NCBI GenBank assembly: GCA_049652385.1
Contig: JBASDX010000008.1
Span: 248,001-312,000, forward strand
Direction of reading: 5' to 3'
DNA: 64,000 bases
Source: DMER64 sp049652385
Lineage (GTDB): Bacteria; Bacteroidota; Bacteroidia; Bacteroidales; UBA932
This document shows positions 9,057-17,730 of this stretch, one piece after another. Positions within the stretch are counted from its first letter, which is position 1. Each line of letters begins with the position of its first letter. The position numbers and the translations under genes were made by a program. The notes under the pieces are model-generated. The model had not been told where the DNA came from, did no database searches, and saw only the letters and a list, made by a program, of their open reading frames with translations.

Positions 9057-12000
9057 TTAAAAGTTAAGGTTAAGACCAATGGTGTATGTCTTGTTTGGAG
9101 TATAAACGTAGTCAGTTGAACCGGAGAAATTGTACTGCGGGTCCATCCCGTTCAGATAATTGAACATGGTCATGTTATCCAGGGTAACATATACGCGGAG
9201 CACCGATACACCTAATTTTTTGGCGGTTTTTGCCGGAAGCGTATATCCCAATGTAACGTTCTTGATGGCAAAATATGAGGCATCAATCAGATAATCGTCA
9301 GCTGCAGTATATTTGGCGTTGATTCCGGCACGCGGCATATCGGTTTTGTCACCGGGTTTTTGCCAGCGGCGCAGGGCGTTCTTGCTCCAGGTGTTACCGG
9401 TATACATGGGGTTCAATGCACCCACATACAATCCGTCGTACATTTTTCCACCTACGGAATACGTTCCCATAATGCTCAGGTCTATACAGTTGAAGAATGA
9501 AAATTCCGTGCTGACGCTACCGTACAGATCGGGGATACGGCTGCCGTGGTACCATTTGCTGACAGCAGCTTTGGCGTAGTCAGCGCTGATATAAGGATCA
9601 ATGGGATTGCCATCATCGTCTTTTTCATCATAAACCCAGTACAGACGGGCTCCGTTAGCGGGATCAACACCGGCATATTTGGCCATGTAGAATGTACGTA
9701 TGGGCAAACCTTCTTTATATATATAGATGCCGCTTACAATTTCCGGAGCGTCTTCTGTCAGGGCAATGACCTTATTGCGCACCCTGGAACCCATAAAAGT
9801 AGCCCTCCAGCTGAAATCACGCGTATCTATCAATTGGGCGGAGAGTGTCAGTTCCAGACCCTGGTTGACCATGCTTCCTACGTTGGCATCGTATCCGCTG
9901 AAACCTGTGGACAAAGCCATGGGGTAGTTGAGCAGCATGTCTGAAGTCAGACGGTTGAAATATTCAAAGTTGATATCAATGCGTCCGCCAAACAGTCTGG
10001 CATCCAAGCCAACGTTGAAGTTAGCGTTCTTTTCCCAGCGGAGATCTTTGTTTTCCAGTGTGGAAACAATGGCACCGGTATAACTGGCATTTGGGTAGGA
10101 CAGGCTGTAGAAACTCTGCCATGCATAGAGGGTACCCAGGTTGTCGTTACCTTGTACACCGTAACTGGCTTTCAGAGCTAAGTTGTTAATCCAGGATACA
10201 TTCCTCATGAAATTTTCCTGAGAGACACGCCAGTTGGCACCGACCGACCAGAATTGTCCCCAGCGGCTATCTTTATGGAAACGGGAAGTACCGTCCGTAC
10301 GGAAAGATGCCGAGATGTAGTATTTATCCTTGTAATTGTAGTTCAGACGGGACAGGTAAGACTCAATCCTGTAAGCCTGGGAGTAAGAGTCCGCATCTGC
10401 AATGGTGGTTCCGGGACGTAATTCCAGGATTCCGTCAACCAGGTTGGTTTTTTGAGCCATCAGGTAACTGTAGGAATAGTTGTAGAACTCATGTCCTGCC
10501 AGGAAATCAATGTTGTGGTTACCAAAACTACGGTTCCAGGTGAGCAGTTGGTTGAATGTGAAGCTCATCGTACGTCCGTGGCTTCTGGTCAGACGACCGT
10601 TGGAGCTGGCGGCGTTCCCGTGGTACATGTTGTAGAATGTCATATTGCTGGAACTTACGTAGTCTACCCCAAAGTTGGCGGTCAGTTTCAAGCCTTTCAG
10701 GAAACCGGCGCTGTCCTGGTCAGAACCAAGGGCCAGGAACGTACGGGCACTGACGTTGTCTCCCGTATTACGGAACTTGTCGTCGTAAAGTGTTCCAACG
10801 CAGCTGAAATCGTTCAGAGTGGGACGAACCTTACCGTAGTCAAGTTGCTTGTTCCCCAGCTCGTCCAGCAAATCTTTCCCGCTTGCGTCTTTCAGCCATA
10901 CGGGGTAAATGGGAGCCATAAACTGGGCGCTGTACCAAACGTTGGCATAAGCAGATCCTGTATATCCGGAAGAATTGGAGGTTGTCATGGCAGCCGACAG
11001 GTTCAATCCGGTTTTTACCCAGTCGTTGATTTGGCTGTCTACGTTGGCACGGCCTGAGAAACGTTGGAAGGAAGTATTTTTGAGAATACCGTTTTCATCC
11101 AGGAATCCCAAAGAAATAAGGGACTTTGTTTTGGCCGTTCCACCCGATACCGTCAATTGATGCTCATGACGGAAAGCGTTCGGGCGCTCTATTTCATCCA
11201 TCCAGTTTTCGTAATAGGCAGATTGGGCATCAGCTCTGACGGTTCCGGTTTCAGGATCTATCACTGTAGCCCAGGTGTAATTTTTGAAAGGGTTGTACAA
11301 TTCGCCTCCCAGGGCATTGGATAAATCCAGAGAAGCTTGTGCACCTGCATCCTCCCATGAGTATCCGTTCTCAAAAGCATAGCTGTTCCGCAGAGATTCC
11401 CAGGTCATGGTAACGAATTCTCTTTGATCTACCATGTCGTAACGTTTGAGGGCACGGTTGGAAAATCCGGCACTTCCGTTATAGGTAATGCTTACTTTTT
11501 CTCCTTTAGCCCTTTTTGTGGTAATCATGATGACACCGTTGGCTCCGCGGGCACCGTACAGGGCTCCGGACGAAGCGTCTTTCAATACGGTCATGCTTTC
11601 AATGTCGGCCGGGTTGATGGAACTAAGAGAACCATCGAAGGGTATTCCGTCAACCACATACAGAGGTGTTTGGCTGGCGTTGATGGATCCGTAACCACGA
11701 ATGATGACCGAAGAACCTGAACCGGGCTGACCGGAACCGGAAGTGGTAATCACACCGGTGGAAAGTCCGTCTAATGCTTTGGTCACGTTGGCTACAACAC
11801 GCTTGGATAGCTTTTGGCTGTCAAGTACAGTGGCCGAACCGGTCAAAGACTCTTTCTTGGCTGTACCGTAAGCTACAACCACAACGTCTTCCAGTGCAAC
11901 CACATCGGGGTTCATGACGATATCGATTACCGCCCTCCCGTTGATTTCTGTATTGACAGTCTGCATTCCTATATAGGTAAAGCGCAGGATGTTGTTGCCC

Positions 12001-12194
12001 GTAGGTACGTTGATGGAATACGAACCATCCAGATTTGTTTGTGTGGAAATAGTTGTTCCAACCACAACCACTGTCACGTAGGGAATTGGCTGGCCGTCTT
12101 CACCGGAGGTAACTCTACCGGTTACCCTCTGTTGTGCAAACAGTGCCGAAAACCCTATCATGACTGACAAAGTCAGTAAAAGGAATTTTTTCAT
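9057..12194 (-). CDS. SusC/RagA-family TonB-linked outer-membrane importer
   Basis: A 1045 aa TonB-dependent importer of oligomers. Order of domains: signal peptide (about 1-20, ending LFAQ), carboxypeptidase-regulatory-like domain (about 22-100), TonB-box-like EDVVVVAYGT (about 106-115), plug domain with the SusC signature LYVVDGIPFDGSLSSINPAD and DASSGALYGARGANGVIMITT, then a 22-strand barrel ending in an aromatic residue (GLNLNF). Length is normal. It is the first gene of a three-gene operon with susD and a lipoprotein. No ECF sigma, anti-sigma or hybrid two-component regulator is adjacent, so control would be by the upstream promoter or a distant regulator. Confidence 0.96.
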   Translation of the reverse strand: MKKFLLLTLSVMIGFSALFAQQRVTGRVTSGEDGQPIPYVTVVVVGTTISTQTNLDGSYSINVPTGNNILRFTYIGMQTVNTEINGRAVIDIVMNPDVVALEDVVVVAYGTAKKESLTGSATVLDSQKLSKRVVANVTKALDGLSTGVITTSGSGQPGSGSSVIIRGYGSINASQTPLYVVDGIPFDGSLSSINPADIESMTVLKDASSGALYGARGANGVIMITTKRAKGEKVSITYNGSAGFSNRALKRYDMVDQREFVTMTWESLRNSYAFENGYSWEDAGAQASLDLSNALGGELYNPFKNYTWATVIDPETGTVRADAQSAYYENWMDEIERPNAFRHEHQLTVSGGTAKTKSLISLGFLDENGILKNTSFQRFSGRANVDSQINDWVKTGLNLSAAMTTSNSSGYTGSAYANVWYSAQFMAPIYPVWLKDASGKDLLDELGNKQLDYGKVRPTLNDFSCVGTLYDDKFRNTGDNVSARTFLALGSDQDSAGFLKGLKLTANFGVDYVSSSNMTFYNMYHGNAASSNGRLTRSHGRTMSFTFNQLLTWNRSFGNHNIDFLAGHEFYNYSYSYLMAQKTNLVDGILELRPGTTIADADSYSQAYRIESYLSRLNYNYKDKYYISASFRTDGTSRFHKDSRWGQFWSVGANWRVSQENFMRNVSWINNLALKASYGVQGNDNLGTLYAWQSFYSLSYPNASYTGAIVSTLENKDLRWEKNANFNVGLDARLFGGRIDINFEYFNRLTSDMLLNYPMALSTGFSGYDANVGSMVNQGLELTLSAQLIDTRDFSWRATFMGSRVRNKVIALTEDAPEIVSGIYIYKEGLPIRTFYMAKYAGVDPANGARLYWVYDEKDDDGNPIDPYISADYAKAAVSKWYHGSRIPDLYGSVSTEFSFFNCIDLSIMGTYSVGGKMYDGLYVGALNPMYTGNTWSKNALRRWQKPGDKTDMPRAGINAKYTAADDYLIDASYFAIKNVTLGYTLPAKTAKKLGVSVLRVYVTLDNMTMFNYLNGMDPQYNFSGSTDYVYTPNKTYTIGLNLNF

Positions 12195-12258
12195 CTGTCT
12201 TGTTTTTAGGTTAGTAAATAGTTTATAGGGTTAATAATTTCATGCAATATGCAATAAA

Positions 12259-12266
12259 CAAAGATA
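12259..12266 (-). promoter_or_regulatory. -7 promoter box of the SusCD operon
   Basis: The minus strand reads TATCTTTG, an exact TAnnTTTG match, 64 bases before the susC ATG. The -33 position holds only a weak TTTT. The predicted transcript has a leader of about 60 bases. Confidence 0.6.
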
Positions 12267-12307
12267 AACAATAATTTTAAATAGGAAAACCAATTTTACA
12301 TTTTATA

Positions 12308-12315
12308 TATATTTG
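12308..12315 (+). promoter_or_regulatory. -7 promoter box of the acyltransferase gene, probably leaderless
   Basis: TATATTTG matches TAnnTTTG and is followed by four bases and then the ATG at 12320, so transcription would start at or next to the start codon. It is the first of six such sites in the window. No clear -33 TTTG is visible. Confidence 0.5.
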
Positions 12316-12319
12316 CTGT

Positions 12320-13573
12320 ATGAAATACGCCATTAACTTTTTTCCGTTGAGTGAAGTCAAACGGTTTGACCTCGCCAAAGAGCCCAGACCGGTGAGCTGG
12401 TATTTGAGGCCCATTATCTGGCTGCTTACGTTCCCTCAATTCTGGTTCAAGCGGTCCAAACTCACCAAAGAAAACATGGAACAGGTAAAGACGCCTTATT
12501 TGTTGTTGTGTAACCACAACGCCTTTTATGATTTTACCGTAGCGACCGTTGCCGTTTTTCCGCACCAGCCTTTTTATGTAGTGGCCATTGATGGTTTCAT
12601 TGGCAGGGAAGGGTTGATGCGTCGGGTGGGTTGCATCGGGAAACGCAAATTTACCAACGATGTAGGGCTCATACGCCATCTGCAAACAGTTACCGAACGT
12701 GGAAAAATTGTAGCCGTTTATCCCGAGGCACGCTATTCTCTTTGTGGCACGAAGGCCGTCCTTCCGCCTTCTTTGGGAAAATTGGTAAAATACCTGAACG
12801 TACCGGTTGTAACACTTATAACAAGCGGACACCATATTAATTCACCGTTTTGGAATACGCGTTTACGGAACGTTCGTACCGAGGCTGTCATGACTCAAAT
12901 CCTCACACAGCAGCAGGCAGAGGAAATGACGGCAGAACAAATCAATGCCCTAATCAACGATGCGTTTGAGTACGATGATTTTGCCTGGCAGAGGGAAAAC
13001 AAAATCAGGGTACGTTACAAAAACAGGGCGCGCGGTTTACACAAAGTGCTGTACCAGTGTCCGTCATGTAAAACAGAGTACAAAATGGATTCGGGAGGGA
13101 CTCAGCTCTGGTGCAACCATTGCGGAAAACGCTGGACCATGTCTGAATACGGAGAATTGCAGGCTACAGAAGGAGAGACGCATTTTTCCCATATCCCCGA
13201 CTGGTATGAATGGGAGAGATTACAGGTAAGGGCAGAGATTGAGGCCGGAACATACAGCCTTACCAAACAGGCTGATTTGCGCTTGTTGCCCAATTCCAAA
13301 GGGTTAGTTGAGTATGGAGAAATTACGTTTATACATGATATGGACGGATTCCGGCTGGAAGGCGTCCACAACGGAAAAACCTATTCCGTCTTTATGCCGT
13401 CAAAAGGAACCTATTCGTGCCACATAGAATACAACTACGGAAAGTATAAGAGAGATTGTGTAGATCTCAATACCTTAAACGATTCTTTCTGGGTATTTCC
13501 CCGAGGCGAAGATTTTTCCGTCACAAAAATTTCTCTGGCTACGGAAGAATTGTTTACTTACAAAAAAGCATAA
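12320..13573 (+). CDS. 1-acylglycerol-3-phosphate acyltransferase-like protein
   Basis: A 417 aa protein whose N-terminal half resembles PlsC-type phospholipid acyltransferases: LLLCNHNAFYDFTVA near residue 67 corresponds to the NHxxxxD catalytic motif, and VYPEARYS near residue 133 to the second block (usually FPEGTRS, so the Gly is replaced). The C-terminal half has a zinc-ribbon-like element, with CPSCKTEY and CNHCGKRW near residues 241-268, and an extra domain of unknown role. It probably acts at the membrane on a lysophospholipid or a related acceptor. Its 3' end overlaps dipeptidyl peptidase III by 16 bases on the other strand. The degenerate second block makes the substrate uncertain. 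Confidence 0.8.
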   Translation: MKYAINFFPLSEVKRFDLAKEPRPVSWYLRPIIWLLTFPQFWFKRSKLTKENMEQVKTPYLLLCNHNAFYDFTVATVAVFPHQPFYVVAIDGFIGREGLMRRVGCIGKRKFTNDVGLIRHLQTVTERGKIVAVYPEARYSLCGTKAVLPPSLGKLVKYLNVPVVTLITSGHHINSPFWNTRLRNVRTEAVMTQILTQQQAEEMTAEQINALINDAFEYDDFAWQRENKIRVRYKNRARGLHKVLYQCPSCKTEYKMDSGGTQLWCNHCGKRWTMSEYGELQATEGETHFSHIPDWYEWERLQVRAEIEAGTYSLTKQADLRLLPNSKGLVEYGEITFIHDMDGFRLEGVHNGKTYSVFMPSKGTYSCHIEYNYGKYKRDCVDLNTLNDSFWVFPRGEDFSVTKISLATEELFTYKKA

Positions 13574-15564
13574 GCTTTTCCGTAAGACAATTGTTGCTGC
13601 AGAAAGTCGTCCGCGTATTCCAACAAGACGTCTGTCAACTTCCCATTCTTGTCGTATACCGGTACCATATTAGGATTGATAAAGCCCCCGTATGGTTTTA
13701 GTTCCAAAGCGGCATACCGCTTGAGCACTTCTTTATGCAGCGGTTGATCAATCTTTATGGCGTATTGTTCTACCAGGGCTTTACCGGCGCGGTAGTCTCC
13801 TTCCGATTTGATGCGTTGGACTTCTGCCAGCAAAGTGGCAAAGAGGGAGCGGAGTGCTCCGTAATCCCGGATGGCAAAATACGTCTTCCCGTTTTCGATT
13901 ATTTGTTCTATGGCGTTTCCGTTGGTGAATACCCATTTGGCAATCAGCTGCCGGCACTGCATATGCGCCTGCGTCAGGTCTTTTCCCTGTTCAATACGTA
14001 CCAGCTGGGTAAACAACCCATTACGAATGTAATTGATATACTCTGCCTTGTACGCTTCTTCATTGGGTAGAATACCCAGTTCTACCAATTTGGGATCCGC
14101 TATGTAATATAATGCAAACAAATCTGCCCGTACTTCTTCCAAAGTAGAACTGTATTCTCCCAAGGCATTGGGTGACACGCCGGGTAAAAGTTGTCCCGAC
14201 CCATGACCTAAGCACTCGTGCAGGTCTGTATGAAGGTTTCCCGTAAGGCTTCCGTACTTTTTCAGAAAAACCGCTTCTTCCTCATTCAGGGAAAATTCGG
14301 CCAGCATATTCCTGGGTGATTCTTCAGCGGCCTTGTCATAGGCTTGCGTAATATTGGCGATGGTAACCGATTTGGATCCATACTCTTTTCTGATCCAGTC
14401 GGAATTAGGGAGGTTAATGCCGATGGGGGTGGCCGGATACGATTCGCCCCCCAGCATGGCTACGTTAATGACCTTTGCCGAGACGCCGGTGGCTTCTTTT
14501 TTCTTAAAGCGGGGATCCACGGGAGAATGGTCCTCAAACCATTGAGCCTGGCTGCTTATGATTTCCGTCCTGCGCGAAGCCTCAACGTCTTTGAAATTCA
14601 CGTGTGCTTCCCAGGCACCTTTTCTGCCGAGCGGGTCTGCGTACACTTCTATAAATCCGTTAATAAAATCTGCAAAAAGGTCCGTATCTTGAACCCAGGC
14701 TATATTGAATGCATCCCATAATGCAAGATCTCCCGTTTTGTAATAAGCTATAAGTGTATGGATATATTCAGCCTGACGGGGATTTTCCGCTACTTCGGCC
14801 GCTTTTTCCAGCCAATAGCATACCTGCTCCAGGGCCGGACCGTACTTCCCATCTGTTTTATATACTTCCTCTTGTACCACTCCGTCTTTGAGTATTAAAC
14901 GGCTGTTCAGCCCGTGTTCAACGGGGCTCGTGTCGGAAGGATCCTCCAGCGCTGCATAAAACGCCTCGGCTTTTTTTCGTGTAACACCGCTGTACAAATT
15001 AGAAGCGGAGGCAAGCAGGATATCACCATCCTTTCCCGTATACCTACGCACTTTGTATGTATTGGGATTGCACATGATATCGGTTAGTCGTTCTATGCTG
15101 TCTTCCTCACACTCAGATGCTTCCAGAAGACCCTGTATGTAGGACGCCGGGCATTCCGGAATGATTTTTTCTTCTGCGTAGTGGTGGTGGATGCCGTTAC
15201 TGAAGAATACCCGTTTGGCGTATACCAGGAACTGATTAAATTCCGGTGTGTCTCTGTCACCTGTATACGTTTCCAGCACGGTTTCCAGACATTTTCTTAT
15301 TTCCAGGTTGTATTTAAAATTCTGATCCCAGAAAATATCCCTGCCGCTTTTAACGGCTTCCCCCATATAGTAAATGAATGATTTTTGCCGGATTGTGAGG
15401 TCTTCCCAGCCGGGAACGCGGTAGCGGATGATTTTTAAATCTGCAAATTCGTCCACCAGATACGTGAACGACTCTTCTTGTTGTTTGACAGGTTTGTTGC
15501 CGTTGGCACATGAGAAACCTGCCAAGCCCGCAAGGCAGGCAAAGGCTATTTTCATGGATTTCAT
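13558..15564 (-). CDS. Dipeptidyl peptidase III (M49 family) lipoprotein
   Basis: A 668 aa zinc exopeptidase that removes dipeptides from the N-terminus of oligopeptides. The M49 motif HExxxH appears as HECLGH at residues 449-454 and is followed by EEVRAD, which supplies the third zinc ligand. Start at 15564 is chosen because it gives a lipoprotein signal ending LAGFSC; the GTG at 15582 overlaps the preceding stop. The signal predicts a periplasmic or outer-membrane location, whereas many homologues are cytosolic. It lies 7 bases after the 76 aa membrane protein and could be the last gene of that operon. It fits peptide use together with the subtilase and clostripain-like peptidase nearby. 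Confidence 0.94.
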   Translation of the reverse strand: MKSMKIAFACLAGLAGFSCANGNKPVKQQEESFTYLVDEFADLKIIRYRVPGWEDLTIRQKSFIYYMGEAVKSGRDIFWDQNFKYNLEIRKCLETVLETYTGDRDTPEFNQFLVYAKRVFFSNGIHHHYAEEKIIPECPASYIQGLLEASECEEDSIERLTDIMCNPNTYKVRRYTGKDGDILLASASNLYSGVTRKKAEAFYAALEDPSDTSPVEHGLNSRLILKDGVVQEEVYKTDGKYGPALEQVCYWLEKAAEVAENPRQAEYIHTLIAYYKTGDLALWDAFNIAWVQDTDLFADFINGFIEVYADPLGRKGAWEAHVNFKDVEASRRTEIISSQAQWFEDHSPVDPRFKKKEATGVSAKVINVAMLGGESYPATPIGINLPNSDWIRKEYGSKSVTIANITQAYDKAAEESPRNMLAEFSLNEEEAVFLKKYGSLTGNLHTDLHECLGHGSGQLLPGVSPNALGEYSSTLEEVRADLFALYYIADPKLVELGILPNEEAYKAEYINYIRNGLFTQLVRIEQGKDLTQAHMQCRQLIAKWVFTNGNAIEQIIENGKTYFAIRDYGALRSLFATLLAEVQRIKSEGDYRAGKALVEQYAIKIDQPLHKEVLKRYAALELKPYGGFINPNMVPVYDKNGKLTDVLLEYADDFLQQQLSYGKAYAFL

Positions 15565-15571
15565 AGTTGTG

Positions 15572-15802
15572 TTATTTTTCACGAATTTTTTGTACGCAAC
15601 GATTCACATGGCGTACAAGGGTAAATGTTGTAACTGCTACAGGCAAGAGCACAGCCAGCCAGCTCCCTTTGGCAGGAGAAAGGGATATGTTATTTTTAAA
15701 ACGATCTTCAATGCTCCGGATATGCCATTCCAGAGAATTACGTTCTGCTCTCAGCTGGTCTATGGTACGGATTCTTGAGTAAATTAACCTTCTGCTTTTC
15801 AT
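15572..15802 (-). CDS. Small basic single-pass membrane protein, unknown function
   Basis: A 76 aa protein with a charged, probably coiled-coil N-terminal half (RTIDQLRAERNSLEWHIRS) and one hydrophobic segment at about residues 47-63, then a basic tail. I do not recognise a family. It starts 2 bases after the stop of the holin-like gene, so it is the third member of a tight operon with the YtxH and holin-like proteins; such trios are common in Bacteroidota and are probably envelope-stress related. The role is inferred only from the neighbours. Confidence 0.75.
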   Translation of the reverse strand: MKSRRLIYSRIRTIDQLRAERNSLEWHIRSIEDRFKNNISLSPAKGSWLAVLLPVAVTTFTLVRHVNRCVQKIREK

Positions 15803-15804
15803 GT

Positions 15805-16167
15805 CTAATCCTCCTTTGCCGGGTTATTTGTTTCACGGAAAAAGATATTGATCATAAGCCTGACAAAGGTGTTCAGGAACAATCTTTTTCTCAATAAAAA
15901 CAATATAAGGAACAACAGCAGGAAAAATCCACCAGTAATCAAGGAAGCAGCTGTTCCGCTGCCAAGCAGTTGTGCTAACCATTGGGTTGCCCCCGTTGCT
16001 AAAAATACCAGGGCTATAAGTAAGATCAGAATAAGCAGGAAAATGCTCAACATGCGGTTTACAACCACACTGATATTTTCTACCAAACTTAATTTGAAGG
16101 CGTCTGATTTCAGACCCAGGTATTCCTTGGCTGAGTCTTTGATATTCATTTCACTTTGTTTATTCAT
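15805..16167 (-). CDS. Phage holin-like (DUF1469/Phage_holin_3_6-type) membrane protein
   Basis: A 120 aa inner-membrane protein with two strong hydrophobic segments (about 40-64 and 72-95) separated by a short Gly/Ser loop, and a basic C-terminus. This layout matches the YqjE/DUF1469 holin-superfamily proteins of bacterial chromosomes. They are not lysis genes, and their exact role is unknown. The ATG overlaps the stop region of the YtxH gene by 8 bases, and the 76 aa gene follows after 2 bases. No phage gene is nearby. Confidence 0.8.
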   Translation of the reverse strand: MNKQSEMNIKDSAKEYLGLKSDAFKLSLVENISVVVNRMLSIFLLILILLIALVFLATGATQWLAQLLGSGTAASLITGGFFLLLFLILFLLRKRLFLNTFVRLMINIFFRETNNPAKED

Positions 16168-16354
16168 CCGAACCTTCTTCCCGGTTAACAGGGAAATGTT
16201 TGTGGTATTCCTGCTTTATCCCCTCAACTCCCTCATCAATGGCTTCTTTTAGTTTTTGTCGCGTTTCACTTCCTTTTGCAGGAGCAAACAACAAGGCCAG
16301 GGTGGCGCCTATGAAGACTCCGCCCATAAATGCTAATACGTTTGAACTTTTCAT
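16160..16354 (-). CDS. YtxH-domain membrane protein
   Basis: A 64 aa protein with one N-terminal hydrophobic segment carrying the YtxH signature (GGVFIGATLALLFAPAKGSETR), followed by an amphipathic, charged helix. The start at 16354 (MKSSNVL) is preferred over an in-frame ATG 33 bases upstream because the hydrophobic segment then begins at once. It is the first gene of the YtxH-holin-76 aa operon and has a TATCTTTG box upstream at 16389-16396. YtxH proteins are associated with general stress in other bacteria; the function here is not known. Confidence 0.85.
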   Translation of the reverse strand: MKSSNVLAFMGGVFIGATLALLFAPAKGSETRQKLKEAIDEGVEGIKQEYHKHFPVNREEGSDE

Positions 16355-16388
16355 AATACAATACTTTTTTGAAGAAAATGTCTCCATA

Positions 16389-16396
16389 CAAAGATA
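16389..16396 (-). promoter_or_regulatory. -7 promoter box of the YtxH-holin operon
   Basis: The minus strand reads TATCTTTG, 34 bases before the YtxH ATG at 16354. It lies back to back with the C11 peptidase promoter, the two -7 boxes being only 10 bases apart. No good -33 TTTG is seen. Confidence 0.55.
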
Positions 16397-16406
16397 AAAA
16401 AAAGAT

Positions 16407-16414
16407 TATCTTTA
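16407..16414 (+). promoter_or_regulatory. -7 box (TATCTTTA) of the C11 peptidase gene, probably leaderless
   Basis: TATCTTTA differs from TAnnTTTG at the last base only and lies exactly four bases before the ATG at 16419. It has the same geometry as the boxes before the acyltransferase, tmk, folP and RSH genes. Confidence 0.45.
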
Positions 16415-16418
16415 CGCT

Positions 16419-17615
16419 ATGAAGAAAAGCATTCTTTTAGGCTTGTTTTTTTTAAGCCTTACTCTGACAGCTTGTGAAAGGTGGTTTCTTCCCTGTACCC
16501 GATATGAGCACAGCCTGTTGGTATATATGGCAGCGGATAACAGCCTGTCGGATTTGGCTGTTGAGAATATGGAAGAATTGTTGGACCATTCGCAATTGCC
16601 GGAGGGGCATGCACTTTTTGTATATACAGATCGTGCGGGAGCAGGTGCGTTTCTTATCCGTATCACTTCCCGCAACCACATGTTGAAGCCGGATACGCTG
16701 TACAGGTACGGGTCTGTAAATTCGGCCCAACCTTCTGTGCTGGAACAAGTCATTAAGCATACAAGGGATGCCTGCCCGGCCAAAACGTACGGGCTCATTC
16801 TTTGGTCGCACGGAACGGGATGGCTTCCCGCCGGCCTATACGGAGAGACACCCACCTCTGCTGTTGCGCCGCAATCTGTTGTTACGCCTTTTTTATATGA
16901 TATCTACAATCCGGCTTATCCGAGGACAAAAACGTTTGCAAAAGACGGCCGTGATGAAATGGAAATACCGGATCTGGCAACAGTGTTGAATAAATATATC
17001 CATGAATACGTATGCTTTGACGCCTGTCTGATGGCAGACGTACAAACGTATTACGAATTGAAAGATGCGGCCCGCTATCTGATGGGCTCTCCTACGGAAA
17101 TCATAGATACGGGATATCCGTACGATATGCTTACGAGCACGCTCTTTCCCTACGAAGGAGAAAGCAGTCTGATAGCCTTGTGCAATGCATATTATAATAA
17201 GTATATAGTACAGCCGGGTTATTACCAATCCGCTACTATTTCTTTAGTAAAAACCAGCGGTATTCCTTCTTTGGCACAAGCTTTTAAAAATTTGATAACA
17301 AACAGTCCGGTGGATCCGGGTCTGATAAATCGTAAAAATCTGCAAACATATGATCGACTTACAGAACATGTGTTTTGGGATATGGAAGATGTATCGGAAG
17401 CACTGGGAACGGAACCGGATTTTGCCTCGTTAGCTGTTGCGCTGGAACATACAGTAGTCTATAAAAAAGCGACTAAAGCATTCATTACCATTCCTATAGA
17501 AACCTTTTCCGGCTTGGCCGTTTATTTGCCGGTTTCTACCTTGCCTCGTACGCAAGCGGCTTTTGAGGCAACTTCCTGGAATTCATTTTTGGGATGGGTG
17601 CCGTTGGAAAAATAA
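16419..17615 (+). CDS. Clostripain-family (C11) cysteine peptidase lipoprotein
   Basis: A 398 aa lipoprotein (lipobox LTAC at about residue 19). The C11 catalytic pair is visible: His131 in ILWSHGTGW and Cys203 in VCFDACLMADV. These enzymes cleave after basic residues and are usually secreted, some self-activating. The lipobox suggests envelope anchoring. Length agrees with Bacteroidales homologues. The gene stands alone between divergent YtxH and the L25 operon; the L25 promoter begins 1 base after its stop. With the S8, M49 and M64 peptidases it belongs to a sizeable peptide-digesting set in this window. Confidence 0.93.
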   Translation: MKKSILLGLFFLSLTLTACERWFLPCTRYEHSLLVYMAADNSLSDLAVENMEELLDHSQLPEGHALFVYTDRAGAGAFLIRITSRNHMLKPDTLYRYGSVNSAQPSVLEQVIKHTRDACPAKTYGLILWSHGTGWLPAGLYGETPTSAVAPQSVVTPFLYDIYNPAYPRTKTFAKDGRDEMEIPDLATVLNKYIHEYVCFDACLMADVQTYYELKDAARYLMGSPTEIIDTGYPYDMLTSTLFPYEGESSLIALCNAYYNKYIVQPGYYQSATISLVKTSGIPSLAQAFKNLITNSPVDPGLINRKNLQTYDRLTEHVFWDMEDVSEALGTEPDFASLAVALEHTVVYKKATKAFITIPIETFSGLAVYLPVSTLPRTQAAFEATSWNSFLGWVPLEK

Positions 17616-17616
17616 T

Positions 17617-17647
17617 TTTGCAAACCCGTAGATTTTCATTACTTTTG
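17617..17647 (+). promoter_or_regulatory. Promoter of the L25-pth-S4 operon
   Basis: TTTG at 17617-17620 and TACTTTTG at 17640-17647 are spaced by 19 bases, an excellent match to the Bacteroidota -33/-7 consensus. It begins 1 base after the C11 peptidase stop. Confidence 0.75.
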
Positions 17648-17649
17648 CG

Positions 17650-17730
17650 CGCCTTTGGGCAGACCTTGGTAAGGTGCCATGGGATTCGGGTACAATCCCG
17701 GATTGAGTAACACTTTTAACTAAAACACGT
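17650..17730 (+). ncRNA. Structured 5' leader of the L25 mRNA (candidate ribosomal-protein leader)
   Basis: About 80 bases between promoter and start codon form two neighbouring hairpins. Hairpin 1 (17658-17678) pairs GGCA and CCTT with AAGG and TGCC around a GGT loop, with a two-base GA bulge. Hairpin 2 (17681-17699) pairs GGGATT with AATCCC around a 7-base loop. Neither is followed by a T-run, so they are not terminators. A leader of this kind before a ribosomal protein gene suggests autogenous control by L25, which binds 5S rRNA. Confidence 0.5.

Noticed and set aside
15805..16167. Prophage remnant suggested by a holin-like protein
   Set aside because: The protein belongs to the chromosomal DUF1469 type, and there are no other phage genes, integrase or attachment sites nearby.
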